The notes below the pieces were generated by a model. The model made no database searches. It was not told the DNA's origin and was given only the letters and a program-made list of their open reading frames with translations. A DNA stretch of 64,000 nt, from positions 114,512-178,511 of the forward strand of contig DIZW01000068.1 of the NCBI GenBank assembly GCA_002428015.1. The letters run 5' to 3'. Position 1 is the first letter of the stretch. The number at the start of each line of letters is the position of its first letter. Shown here piece by piece: positions 47,440-56,793 of the stretch. Source of the DNA: Oxalobacteraceae bacterium UBA6018 (lineage in GTDB: Bacteria; Pseudomonadota; Gammaproteobacteria; Burkholderiales; Burkholderiaceae_D). The position numbers and the translations under genes are program-made.

Positions 47440-48011
47440 AGGTCTCTTCCCCTTCTCGTTTCAATTTTGATGCCGGCGCTTGGGTCACCGGTCATCCTCG
47501 TGGCACTACAAAAAACTCTTTACAAGCTACCTTACCAATCCTTGACAACGTTTTCAAGCGACTTTTTTACCCTGCTGTGGCCGATCAAATAAAGCTGGGT
47601 AGGGTTAGACGGGTGTCGCGGAACGGGCGCTGACGTGCTGTGGCATCCGGACCGGCGATTGGTTGAAACGCCGCATTTTGCTTGCAGAGATCGATTCTTG
47701 CTGCTTGAGCCTATTCGTCATCGCTTTGCACGTCAGTAGTGTTAGCCCTAGCTTATGTGCAAAAAAATCATTCGTCAATTCATCAAACTATATCGGCATA
47801 TCTATCGCGTTTTTTGTTATAGTTTTGTTGCGCGGCGTGCACAGATCTGGTGCTTTACCTAATTTTGTGAAATGTTTTCATGAAGCCGGGGCGTTCCGCG
47901 CTATTTTTCATGGCATTTTTCGGCCCAGCAGCCAACGGTATAATTGCGACTACTACTTTTAGTCACTCTGCACACGCGGGTCTTCTTCCACCTTAACTGA
48001 CCAAGAACATC
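47440..48011. other. Divergent intergenic region between the TonB receptor and ROK regulator
   Basis: 572 bases, markedly AT-richer than the flanks. It carries the 16-bp palindrome at 47542-47557 on the receptor side, an imperfect TGAAATGTTTTCA dyad at 47868-47880, and a TATAAT at 47939-47944 that probably serves the ROK gene. Short open frames (for example 47663-47962) have no coding character I can support. Confidence 0.55.
47542..47557. promoter_or_regulatory. LacI-type palindromic operator candidate upstream of the TonB receptor
   Basis: TTGACAACGTTTTCAA is a 16-bp palindrome with a central CG and seven of eight pairs matching, as in LacI-family operators controlling sugar TonB receptors. 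It lies about 103 bp ahead of the receptor ATG, where promoter overlap is expected. The neighbouring regulator is ROK rather than LacI. Confidence 0.5.
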
Positions 48012-49277
48012 ATGCTCGTCACCGCCGACCAACAGCTACTCAAGCAAATCAACCGGATGGCGCTGGTGCGTCACCTGTGCAATGAGCCTGGCCTGTCGCG
48101 CGCGGCGCTGGCCGAGTCGGTTGGGCTGACCAAGTCGACCGTGAGTTTGCTGGTACGCGAGCTGATGGACGAGGGCTGGCTGGGCGAAAGCGAGCTGGTC
48201 GCCACTGGCGAACTGGGCCGCCGCGCCACGCCCCTGCACGTGGACGGCGCCCGCCGCGCGCTGCTCGGCGCCGAGCTCGGCATCGAGGAAGGGCGCATCG
48301 TCGCCACCAACTTGCTTGGTGAGGTGCTCGACGTGCAAGCATTCTCCTACGACGACGTCGCCAATGCCGCCTCGTGCATCGCCCTGCTTGGCAAGGGACT
48401 GGTCCGCATGGCGCGGCGCATGATGGGCGACCAGCGCCGCGTGCTTGGGGTAGGCATCGGCCTGCACGGTGGGGTCGACGACAGCATGGGCGTGCTGCAC
48501 TACGCGCCCCATCTCGGCTGGCGTGCGGTGCACGTGGGCGGCTTGCTCAGCGCCAGCTTCGCCAGGTCGCCGCTCGAAGCGCTTCCCTTGTTCATGCAGA
48601 ACGAAGCAAACGTCGCCGCGTTGGCCGAGTATGAATTTAACGGGCAGTCCGGCGCCGATCCGCTCATTTACCTCAGTATCGGGCACGGTGTCGGTGCCGG
48701 CGTGATTGTCAGCGACCGTCTGCTGACGGGTTTGCGCGGCTTCGCCGGCGAAGTCGGCCACGCCGTGCTGCAAGTAAATGGTCCAATATGTTCATGCGGG
48801 CGACGTGGCTGCGCCGACGCCCTGATCGGCCTGTCGGCCCTGATCGGCGATCCCGGCAGCCAAGGCGCGCCCCATGGCGTTGGCGCGATCGAAGACCTGT
48901 TCCAGCGCGTGCGGGAGGGTGACAGCGCGACGATGCAACTGGTGAACGCGGCGGGCCGCAACCTCGGCGTCCTGCTCAACAATCACTGGTCCGCCTTCGA
49001 TCCCGCCTGCATCGTCGTGGGCGGCGCCGCGCTACGCCTGGGGGACGCCTTCACCGCCCCGGCGCGGGAGGTACTGGCCGGCTATGCCGCCGCTGCGGGC
49101 CTGGACGCGCCCGAAGTGCGCGCCGCCCAGTTCGGCAACGACGCCATCGCCGTTGGCGGCGCCGCGATGGTGAGGCACTACCTCACTCGCCCGTTCAGCC
49201 GCCAATTAGGCTTTCGGCGCGACGAAGGTTCAAGCCCCCCCTCAAACGCACCGATATCGGCTCAAGCGTACACCTAA
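48012..49277 (+). CDS. ROK-family transcriptional regulator (NagC/XylR type)
   Basis: 421 residues. An N-terminal winged helix-turn-helix (LVRHLCNEPGLSRAALAESV, LTKSTVSLLVRELMDEGWL) is joined to a ROK sugar-kinase-like domain with GVGIGLHGGV, the ROK signature LYLSIGHGVGAGVI-like segment (IYLSIGHGVGAGVIV), GEVGH and the zinc site CSCGRRGCAD. It likely senses a sugar and controls the divergent TonB receptor cluster. The final ~25 residues are low-complexity. Confidence 0.9.
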   Translation: MLVTADQQLLKQINRMALVRHLCNEPGLSRAALAESVGLTKSTVSLLVRELMDEGWLGESELVATGELGRRATPLHVDGARRALLGAELGIEEGRIVATNLLGEVLDVQAFSYDDVANAASCIALLGKGLVRMARRMMGDQRRVLGVGIGLHGGVDDSMGVLHYAPHLGWRAVHVGGLLSASFARSPLEALPLFMQNEANVAALAEYEFNGQSGADPLIYLSIGHGVGAGVIVSDRLLTGLRGFAGEVGHAVLQVNGPICSCGRRGCADALIGLSALIGDPGSQGAPHGVGAIEDLFQRVREGDSATMQLVNAAGRNLGVLLNNHWSAFDPACIVVGGAALRLGDAFTAPAREVLAGYAAAAGLDAPEVRAAQFGNDAIAVGGAAMVRHYLTRPFSRQLGFRRDEGSSPPSNAPISAQAYT

Positions 49278-49308
49278 GCGCCGCAATTCCACCCCAATAC
49301 CGTTACGG

Positions 49309-49537
49309 TAAGGACGATGGGGTCGGAGGCGACATTCGGACATAAGGGCGATGGGGTCGGAGGCGACATTCGGACATAAGCGACAAAAGGGGCGGAGGCG
49401 ACATTCGGACACGGGCCCAGCCGGACGTGCCAGGCGGTTTGACTAGCTGGCTTTTCGTAAGGGCGATGGGGTCGGAGGCGACATTCGGACACGGGCTCAG
49501 CCGGAAATGCCAGGCGGTTTGACTAGCTGGCTTTTCG
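49309..49537. repeat. Compound direct-repeat array (A-A-A'-B-A-B)
   Basis: Unit A (34 bp, core GGAGGCGACATTCGGACA) occurs at 49309-49342, 49343-49376, a diverged copy at 49377-49411, and 49458-49491. Unit B (46 bp, containing CCAGGCGGTTTGACTAGCTG) occurs at 49412-49457 and 49492-49537. Copies are nearly identical. There are no unique spacers and no cas genes, so this is not CRISPR. A frame of about 70 codons crosses it on the minus strand with CPNVAS repeated, most likely by chance. The whole 49278-49600 interval has no gene. Confidence 0.85.
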
Positions 49538-49600
49538 CGCTAACGCATGCTAATCTAATTGATTATTTATCAATAGATGCCTTTACGGCAAACAACGCCG

Positions 49601-51418
49601 ATGCGTAATCGTTTATCTCTGTTCGGGCTTGCCGCCGCCAGCCTGTGTTTCACGCTGGGCGCCGCTGCCCAGCAATCCGCGCCAGCCACGGCTCCCCCGA
49701 GTGTGACGGTCACGGGGCAGAAGAATCCTTCCAACTGGTTCCGTGCCGAGAGCCAGCATTTCATCGTCTATTCGGACACGACCAACGACGACGTTTTCCA
49801 GCTATTGAACCAGCTGGAAAAACTCGATTACACGCTGCGGCTCTACACGAAAAGCTATTTCGTCGGACCCGCGTCCGCGAAGAGGATTACCCTGTACTAC
49901 CACGACGCGATCGGTGGATTCAATGCGAGCGTCAGCGGCGGACCGGACCAGGCGGTGGGACTTTACTCGAGCTGCGGATGCGGCGTCCAGGGTTTCGGTG
50001 TCCATCTCGAGCGCATCGCTAATCCAAGCAATGACCAGTTGGCGAAGGGGCCGCTCAACAACAGCCTGGCATACCTGTTCGAGGCCTATACGCGGCACTT
50101 CCTGTATCGCTACACCGATATCCGTATTCCCACGTCGTTCATTGACGGCTTCGCACAGTATTTCTCGAGCGCCCAATTTTCGGATAAGCAGATGGCGGTC
50201 GGACGCGTGCCCGCCAGTATCGGCCGGTACCTGCACTTTATCGACGACGGTCATCGCTATAGTCTCGATTACAAGGACATATTCGAGCCGGATGAAACCA
50301 GCGACCACGGCTACGCGCAAAAAGCGAATTCGCACCTGGAATTTCTGGCCAAATCCTGGCTGCTGACGCACTTTATGCTGTCGTCGCCGGCGAACATGGC
50401 GCGCCTGGATCGTTATCTGGAACTCACGCATCGCGATGTGCCGGCCAGCCAGGCATTTTCCGAAGCCTTCGGGATCAAGGAGGGTGATATCAGCAACGCG
50501 ATGTGGCGATACCGGCTCAAGGGCGTGCAGGTCGTCCAGGTGGATTTTCCGTCGCTGCCCCGGGCGCGAATCAGCTATACGACGCTGCCGGAGGCCGCCA
50601 CTGAATTCATCCTGGCCGACGCCACCCTGAAATCCTGCCCGGATCGCAAGACCGGTGAATCGCTCCTGCGCACATTAAGCCAGCACGCCGGCGGTGTGCC
50701 GAACAACGATATGATCCGGCTGACCTTAAGCCGGGCTCAAATCGATTGGGGCAACCCGCAAGACGCGCTGCCGTATCTGACAGCCGCCTTGGGTAAGGAC
50801 GCCGCGAATGGCGACGCGCTTTACCTTCTGGGCTTGGCGAACCTGCGCTTATCCCAACAGGGCAAGGGTACCGCCGACGAGGCTTACAGGCAGGCCGCGA
50901 TAAGCTATTTGGCGCGCGCGCGCTCGGCCGATCCCGCATCGGCGCAAGCGGCATTCGCGTTCTATCAGGCCGAGATGGGCGGTGGCGATCGACCGCAGCA
51001 GGCGGCACTTGAAAGCGCGATCTCGGCGTGGAAAAACGCGCACGAGGTCAATAGCTTCACCAAAAACGCTGCGCTGGCGTTCGCGTATTTAGGACGTGGA
51101 GCGGAGGCGGACGACGCGCTGACGATACTGGCGCACAATGCGCGCGATGCGGTGAGCGCCGAATGGGCGAAGACCTGGCAAAGCCGGCTCGGCAAAGGCG
51201 TAAGCCGCGCCGACCTGGTGGCCGAAATGCGCCGCACCGCCGTTTTAGATTCGCCATTCAAGGAATGGACGGTATCGACCGAAGACCTCATGGCGACGGT
51301 CGAATACAACGCCGGTGTTGAAGAAGCGGGCAAATACCTCGATTCCATCCAGATGGCCGACCCCATGTCCGCATCCAAGGCTGGCAATTCACCCGTCAAC
51401 GCCCCGCAGAAGTATTAG
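49601..51418 (+). CDS. Exported gluzincin-like protein with degenerate active site and TPR-like C-terminus
   Basis: 605 residues; a signal peptide (LFGLAAASLCFTLGAAAQQ) follows ATG 49601 (ATG 49577 also possible). Residues about 45-260 resemble peptidases of the DUF1570/gluzincin kind, starting WFRAESQHFIVYSDT. At the place of the zinc motif HExxH, the sequence reads EAYTRHF (E161-F167), and the third-ligand segment that should contain EGFAEYF reads DGFAQYF (D182-F188). The metal ligands are lost, so it is probably catalytically inactive. The C-terminal half contains TPR-like helices (GDALYLLGLANLRLSQ, AAISYLARARSADPASAQ). Function unknown. Codon use looks less GC-extreme than neighbours by eye. 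Confidence 0.75.
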   Translation: MRNRLSLFGLAAASLCFTLGAAAQQSAPATAPPSVTVTGQKNPSNWFRAESQHFIVYSDTTNDDVFQLLNQLEKLDYTLRLYTKSYFVGPASAKRITLYYHDAIGGFNASVSGGPDQAVGLYSSCGCGVQGFGVHLERIANPSNDQLAKGPLNNSLAYLFEAYTRHFLYRYTDIRIPTSFIDGFAQYFSSAQFSDKQMAVGRVPASIGRYLHFIDDGHRYSLDYKDIFEPDETSDHGYAQKANSHLEFLAKSWLLTHFMLSSPANMARLDRYLELTHRDVPASQAFSEAFGIKEGDISNAMWRYRLKGVQVVQVDFPSLPRARISYTTLPEAATEFILADATLKSCPDRKTGESLLRTLSQHAGGVPNNDMIRLTLSRAQIDWGNPQDALPYLTAALGKDAANGDALYLLGLANLRLSQQGKGTADEAYRQAAISYLARARSADPASAQAAFAFYQAEMGGGDRPQQAALESAISAWKNAHEVNSFTKNAALAFAYLGRGAEADDALTILAHNARDAVSAEWAKTWQSRLGKGVSRADLVAEMRRTAVLDSPFKEWTVSTEDLMATVEYNAGVEEAGKYLDSIQMADPMSASKAGNSPVNAPQKY

Positions 51419-51607
51419 CGATTCAGGAGCGGGCGCGACGAGCCTGGGGTTGCGCTACCATCTGAAGCGCAACCTCGATTTCGGCTCATCGTAACGCGAT
51501 GACCCATGCAGAGCAAAAGTGGTTGAACAGATCCGCGAGTTCGCATACACTTCGATGATTGCGCTACCAATTAGCATCCAATTGCGCGGCGATTCATAAG
51601 GAAAAGT

Positions 51608-54352
51608 ATGCGAACCAATCCCTGTCGTTGGTCCCAACCGGGCAAAGCAAACCCACCATGGCGACTTCGCGGCCTCATCGTACTTGTGGCATTTGCCGGT
51701 ACGACCGCCGCCTTTGCAGCGCCGCAGTCGCGCGAGCGCGTGTCAATTAACGCGGACTGGCGTTTTCACATGGGTGATCCCGCGGGGACGACCATGGACC
51801 TGCAATATGACGTGCGGCCCGAAATTAACGGAAGCGGCGACGGCAAAGCCGCCGATGCCAAGCCCGATGCGGCAGAGACGACCGGTGTCGCGGACCGTCC
51901 CATCCTCAAGCCCTGGATCCTCCCCACCGGTAACGCCTTTCTCCTGGACCCGGCGCAGCGCCACGTGCGGCCGCCGCAGGAGCCAAATCTCCACGTGGCG
52001 TATCTGGACAAGGGCTTCGATGACAGTGCCTGGGACAAGGTCACCTTGCCGCACGATTGGGCCGTTGCCGGCCCCTTCCTGAAAACGGGTCCGTATGGTG
52101 GCATGGGGCGCCTGCCCAGTTGGGGAATCGGCTGGTATCGCAAGAAGCTCGCCATTCCGGCATCGGACCGGGGACGTTCGGTATTCCTCGATATCGATGG
52201 TGCGATGTCCTATGCGGTGGTCTGGCTCAATGGACGGCTCGTTGGCGGATGGCCGTATGGGTATAACTCATGGCGCGTCGATCTCACGCCATATCTTGTC
52301 CCGGGAGGCGCCAATGAACTGGCAATCCGGCTCGATAATCCGCCTGAATCGTCACGCTGGTATCCGGGTGGGGGCATCTACCGGAATGTATGGCTGACAA
52401 AAACCAGTCCTGTGCACGTCGGTCAATGGGGCACCCATCTCGCAACGGCCAATGTATCGGCTGCATCGGCCGAGATAGCACTGGAAGTGGCAATCGACAA
52501 CGATTCCAGGAGCCCGGCCAAGGTCGCCGTGGCGACTGCATTGTATGAACTCGGCGCCGATGGCGCGATAGCGGGGAGGGCGGTGGCCAACATGCCGCCG
52601 GCGCAGGTCGCGGTGGCCGCTGGCGCCAGCGCTACATACAAAGGCGCCGTGACGCTCGCCCATCCGCGCTTGTGGGGGCCGCCGCCGCAACAGCGGCCAA
52701 ACCGGTATGTCGCCGTCACGACGGTGAAACGCGATGGCGTGGAGATTGACCACTACGAGACCCGTTTCGGCGTGCGGTCGGTGCGCTTCGATCCGGACAA
52801 GGGCGTATTCGTCAACGGCGAGCACGTCATGCTCCAGGGCGTCAATAATCACCACGATCTGGGCGCCCTTGGCGCGGCGTTCAATGTCCGCGCCGCCGAG
52901 CGCCAGCTCGAGATCCTGCGCGACATGGGCACCAACGCGATCCGCTTGAGCCATAATCCGCCCGCGCCCGAGTTACTGGAGCTGACAGACCGCATGGGCT
53001 TTTTGGTGATCGATGAAGTCTTCGATGTATGGGAGCGAAAAAAGACGCCGCTCGATACGCACTTGATTTTCCCGGACTGGCACGAGCAGGATTTGCGGGC
53101 CATGCTCAGGCGCGACCGCAATCACCCGTCGGTGGTGATCTGGAGCGTCGGTAACGAGGTGGGCGAACAATACACCGGTGACGAGGGCGCCGCCATCGCG
53201 AAGAAGCTCGTTGCGATCGTGCGCCAGGAAGATGCGACGCGCCCGACCATGACGGCGATGAATTATGCGCAGGCCGACATGCCTTTGCCTGCGGCGGTCG
53301 ACATGATCAGCCTGAATTATCAAGGGGCCGGCATACGCAGTAAGCCCGGCAGGTTCCCGGAGTTCCGCGCCCGCTTTCCGAACAAGGTCATTTTCAGCAG
53401 CGAAAGCGCATCGGCGCTGAGCAGCCGCGGCGACTATCAATTCCCCGTGACGGGCGCGATCAGCGCACCGGTGCGCCCTGACGCCGGCGGCGACTGGGAC
53501 ACCCATCAGGTCAGCGCATATGAATTGTTCGCGTCCGATTTCGGGACGTCGGCCGATCGCTCCTGGGCCGCGCAGGACCAGAATCCGTATGTGGCCGGCG
53601 AATTCGTGTGGTCGGGTTTCGACTACCTCGGCGAGCCGACGCCGTTCTATACGTCGCGCAGTTCGTATTCGGGCATTCTCGATCTGGCCGGCTTCAAGAA
53701 GGACCGCTTCTATCTGTACCAGTCGCGCTGGCGTCCCGATCTGCCAATGGTTCACATCCTGCCGCACTGGACCTGGCCGGACCGGGTCGGCAAGGTGACG
53801 CCGATCCACGTTTTCACGTCGGGGGACGAAGCCGAGCTATTCATCAACGGTAAAAGCCAGGGGCGAAAGAAGAAGGCGGAGTACGAATACCGGCTGCGCT
53901 GGGACTACGTGAATTACGAGCCGGGTGAAGTGAAGGTGGTGGCCTACAGGCAGGGCAAAGAATGGGCGACCGAGACCGTGCGGACCGCGGACGTGGCCGC
54001 CAAGCTCGAAGCCGTTCCTGACCGGGACACGATCAAGGCCGATGGACGCGATCTGTCCTTTGTCACCGTGCGCATCACCGACAAGCATGGGAACACGGCG
54101 CCAGCCGCGAAAGACCAGATCAAGTTCACGATTGACGGACCCGGCGAAATCGTCGCAACCGACAATGGCGACCCGACCAATTTCGAACCGTTCCCCTCGC
54201 ATCAGCGCGCCGCGTTTCATGGTTTATGCCTGGTGATCGTGCGCGCAAAACCTGGGCAAGCCGGGACGATCACCTTGCATGCGCAGAGCGCGTCGCTCAG
54301 CGCTGCGGTACTGCGCCTGAAGAGCGTGCCTGTTCCGCAAGCGGGCGAGTAG
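51608..54352 (+). CDS. GH2-family glycosidase (beta-galactosidase-like), exported
   Basis: 914 residues with a signal peptide (LIVLVAFAGTTAAFAAP). The sugar-binding domain shows VSINADWRFHMGDPAG, LPHDWAVAGPF and GIGWYRKKL; catalytic residues are E517 in VIWSVGNEVGEQ (acid/base) and E599 in IFSSESASALS (nucleophile), with EFVWSGFDYLGEPTPF after. A C-terminal extension holds further beta domains. It is related to but clearly distinct from the GH2 at 20526, lacking long similarity in the N-terminal insertion (RPEINGSGDG, PWILPTGNAFLLDP). Family members include beta-galactosidases and beta-glucuronidases; the substrate is not determinable here. Confidence 0.92.
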   Translation: MRTNPCRWSQPGKANPPWRLRGLIVLVAFAGTTAAFAAPQSRERVSINADWRFHMGDPAGTTMDLQYDVRPEINGSGDGKAADAKPDAAETTGVADRPILKPWILPTGNAFLLDPAQRHVRPPQEPNLHVAYLDKGFDDSAWDKVTLPHDWAVAGPFLKTGPYGGMGRLPSWGIGWYRKKLAIPASDRGRSVFLDIDGAMSYAVVWLNGRLVGGWPYGYNSWRVDLTPYLVPGGANELAIRLDNPPESSRWYPGGGIYRNVWLTKTSPVHVGQWGTHLATANVSAASAEIALEVAIDNDSRSPAKVAVATALYELGADGAIAGRAVANMPPAQVAVAAGASATYKGAVTLAHPRLWGPPPQQRPNRYVAVTTVKRDGVEIDHYETRFGVRSVRFDPDKGVFVNGEHVMLQGVNNHHDLGALGAAFNVRAAERQLEILRDMGTNAIRLSHNPPAPELLELTDRMGFLVIDEVFDVWERKKTPLDTHLIFPDWHEQDLRAMLRRDRNHPSVVIWSVGNEVGEQYTGDEGAAIAKKLVAIVRQEDATRPTMTAMNYAQADMPLPAAVDMISLNYQGAGIRSKPGRFPEFRARFPNKVIFSSESASALSSRGDYQFPVTGAISAPVRPDAGGDWDTHQVSAYELFASDFGTSADRSWAAQDQNPYVAGEFVWSGFDYLGEPTPFYTSRSSYSGILDLAGFKKDRFYLYQSRWRPDLPMVHILPHWTWPDRVGKVTPIHVFTSGDEAELFINGKSQGRKKKAEYEYRLRWDYVNYEPGEVKVVAYRQGKEWATETVRTADVAAKLEAVPDRDTIKADGRDLSFVTVRITDKHGNTAPAAKDQIKFTIDGPGEIVATDNGDPTNFEPFPSHQRAAFHGLCLVIVRAKPGQAGTITLHAQSASLSAAVLRLKSVPVPQAGE

Positions 54353-54403
54353 AGCGCCGCATATTCCATCGCCGCCGTATCGACGCATTGCCGGGCGGGG
54401 CCG

Positions 54404-55309
54404 CTACGGCGCGGCGTCGAGCACGCGCCCCGCGAGCCGGTCCGCCAGAAAGCCGACCAGCGCGGTGACCCGCGGCGCCAGCACCTCCTGCCGATAGAAA
54501 ACCGCCCATACCGGCTGGGACCACGGCAGCGTCAGCGCCTCCAGAACCGGCACCAGGCGCTCGTTGGCCACATCATCGCGCGTCAGATAGTCGGCCAGGC
54601 AGGCGATGCCGGCGCCGCCCAGCGCAAGGTGGCGCAGGGTTTCTCCGCTGGACGCGGCCACGGCCGGGTCGACCCGCAAGCCGGCTTCTTCGCCATCGGC
54701 AAGCGGCCAGAGATTGAGCGACGCGGGTTGCGAGAACCCCAGCAGACGATGCGTTTGCTGTTGCGCCAGATCGCGGGGCGTGCCGTGACGCGCCAGGTAG
54801 CCTTTCGTCGCCAGCAGGCGCAGGCGGCTCTTTCCCAGGAGGCGGGCGTTCAAGGTCGAATCGACGAGCGGGCCGATGCGGATCGCCAGGTCCGCCCGTT
54901 CCTCGATCAGGTCGACCACGGCCTCGCCGCTGACGAGCTCAAGCCGCACCAGCGGATAGGCGTCGAGAAACTCGCCGACCAGTGGCGCCAACAGATGGTC
55001 GAGCACCGGCGTGGCCGCGTTCACGCGCACCAGGCCGCTGGGCTCAGCCAGCCGGCCTAGCAATTGCTCTTGCGTATCCTGCAAGTCCGCGATGATCTTG
55101 CGGGCCCGTGCGAGCAGCCATTCGCCTTCCTCGGTGGCTTTGAGGCGGCGCGTCGTGCGCGTCATGAGGGTCAGGCCCAGCTGCGATTCCAGGCGCGAAA
55201 TGGTGCGACTGACACCTGAAGGGGTCTGGCCCAGCCGTTGCGCGGCGGCCGAAAACGACTTCGAATCTATGACTGTAACGAGGGTAATGAGCGCGTCGAT
55301 TTGCAGCAT
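54404..55309 (-). CDS. LysR-family transcriptional regulator
   Basis: 301 residues from ATG 55309. N-terminal winged HTH: ALITLVTVIDSKSFSAAAQRLGQTPSGVSRTISRLE, followed by LFxRTTRRLKATEEG-like text (LMTRTTRRLKATEEG). The periplasmic-binding-like effector domain (VRVNAATPVLDHLLAPLVGEF onward) belongs to the DsdA/CrgA-type group often regulating adjacent efflux or dehydrogenase genes. Divergent from the MFS exporter gene (99-bp spacer), which it probably controls. Confidence 0.92.
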   Translation of the reverse strand: MLQIDALITLVTVIDSKSFSAAAQRLGQTPSGVSRTISRLESQLGLTLMTRTTRRLKATEEGEWLLARARKIIADLQDTQEQLLGRLAEPSGLVRVNAATPVLDHLLAPLVGEFLDAYPLVRLELVSGEAVVDLIEERADLAIRIGPLVDSTLNARLLGKSRLRLLATKGYLARHGTPRDLAQQQTHRLLGFSQPASLNLWPLADGEEAGLRVDPAVAASSGETLRHLALGGAGIACLADYLTRDDVANERLVPVLEALTLPWSQPVWAVFYRQEVLAPRVTALVGFLADRLAGRVLDAAP

Positions 55310-55408
55310 TCGTGACTCCACGTCAAAAGAGTAGTGTAGCACTGCGGCTTTTTCGCAACTTCCCTGGCGGGCACACTGGCGCTTCGTTCAATTCAATCGG
55401 AGAAATCT

Positions 55409-56611
55409 ATGCCACTTGCACTCTGGGCCCTGGCGCTGAGCGCCTTTGCGATCGGCACGACCGAGTTCGTCATTGTCGGCCTGCTCCCGACTATTTCAGC
55501 CGACCTCCACGTGTCGCTGCCGTCGGCGGGGCTGTTGGTGAGCTTGTACGCGGTGGGCGTGGCCATCGGCGCGCCGGTGCTTACCGCGTTGACCGGGCGC
55601 TTGCCGCGCAAGCATCTGCTGCTGGCGCTGATGGCCCTTTTCACGGTCGGCAACCTGGTCGCCTCGGTGGCGCCCGGATACGGCGTGCTGATCGTCGCGC
55701 GCGTGCTGACCGGCCTGGCGCATGGCGTGTTCTTCTCGATCGGTTCGACCATCGCGACGAGCCTGGTGCCAAAAGAGAAGGGCGCCAGCGCGATCGCGTT
55801 GATGTTTTCCGGGCTGACCGTCGCGCTGGTCACTGGCGTACCGCTGGGCACTTTCATCGGCCAGCACTTCGGCTGGCATGCCACCTTTGTCGGCGTCGCC
55901 TTGCTCGGCCTGATCGCGCTACTGGGCAACCTGTTGCTGCTGCCATCGACCATCGCCAGCGCCGTTCCAGCATCCATGGCCTCCCAACTGGCGGTGCTGA
56001 AACGGCCGCGCTTGTTGCTGGTGTACGCCATGACAGCCCTCGGCTATGGCGGCTCGTTCGTGGCGTTCACCTACCTTGCTCCGATCCTGCAGCAGGTGGC
56101 AGGCTTCTCGGCGGCCAGCGTCAGCCTGGTCATGCTGGTCTACGGTGCCTCTGTCGCATTCGGCAATATTTGGGGCGGCAGGCTGGCCGACCGCCGCGGT
56201 CCGATCCGCGCGCTGCAGATCGTGTTCGCACTGCTCGCGCTGGTGTTGTTCGTCTTGACCTTTACCGCTACCAACGCGTGGCTGGCGATGGCGACCGTGC
56301 TGGCGTGGGGCGCGGTTGCGTTCGGCAACGTGCCGGCCCTGCAGGTCTACGTGGTGCGCCAAGCCCAGCGCGTCGCCCCGGACGCTATCGATGTGGCCTC
56401 GGGCCTCAATATTGCCGCGTTTAACGTGGGCATCGCTGGCGGCGCCTGGGGCGGCGGCTTGATCGTCAGCCACCTGGGCTTGATGGCGACGCCGCCGCTG
56501 GGCGCCCTCGTGGTGCTCAGTGCGCTAGGCTTGACGACAATCGCCGGCAGGCTGGACCGCCGCGACGTTGCCGCCGTCCCCGTCCATGGCGCCGTTGTGG
56601 CCTCTGCGTGA
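55409..56611 (+). CDS. MFS transporter, DHA1-type drug/sugar exporter (YdhP/AraJ-like)
   Basis: 400 residues with twelve hydrophobic segments. The opening LWALALSAFAIGTTEFVIVGLLP and GALVSLYAVGVAIGAPVLTAL-like text, plus LTGRLPRK and GGRLADRRGPIRAL, match the DHA1 arabinose-efflux/chloramphenicol-resistance group. It would export small molecules with H+. GGAGA lies six bases ahead of the ATG. The LysR gene sits divergently upstream; no cargo can be named. Confidence 0.9.
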   Translation: MPLALWALALSAFAIGTTEFVIVGLLPTISADLHVSLPSAGLLVSLYAVGVAIGAPVLTALTGRLPRKHLLLALMALFTVGNLVASVAPGYGVLIVARVLTGLAHGVFFSIGSTIATSLVPKEKGASAIALMFSGLTVALVTGVPLGTFIGQHFGWHATFVGVALLGLIALLGNLLLLPSTIASAVPASMASQLAVLKRPRLLLVYAMTALGYGGSFVAFTYLAPILQQVAGFSAASVSLVMLVYGASVAFGNIWGGRLADRRGPIRALQIVFALLALVLFVLTFTATNAWLAMATVLAWGAVAFGNVPALQVYVVRQAQRVAPDAIDVASGLNIAAFNVGIAGGAWGGGLIVSHLGLMATPPLGALVVLSALGLTTIAGRLDRRDVAAVPVHGAVVASA

Positions 56612-56648
56612 CGAGCGCGCCGCATGCTTGGAAGGGCGGGGCGGGCGG

Positions 56649-56654
56649 TATAAT
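56649..56654 (+). promoter_or_regulatory. Likely -10 element for the GST gene
   Basis: TATAAT, with TTGGAA at 56628-56633 as a loose -35 (15-bp spacer). It lies 140 nt ahead of the GST ATG, implying a long untranslated leader if used. Confidence 0.35.
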
Positions 56655-56793
56655 CGGTCTTAAGCCAGTGTTCAATAACGCTGTTCCGCGGACTGACCAA
56701 CATGGCACGCGGCGCCATTGGTTTGGTCACCGCCGCCTTCGTCCGGGGCGTGCGCTTCCGCCGCGATGATGTCGACCGAGGAGGAAGCCCACA

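Noticed and set aside
47663..47962. 99-residue frame in the TonB-ROK intergenic region
   Set aside because: Low complexity, AT-rich regulatory DNA with promoter and dyads inside; no family match recognised.
49274..49492. 72-residue minus-strand frame through the repeat array
   Set aside because: It only repeats a CPNVAS-type segment because the DNA repeats; no start context or family.
49309..49537. CRISPR array
   Set aside because: Units are contiguous or separated by a repeated B unit rather than unique spacers, and no cas gene is present.
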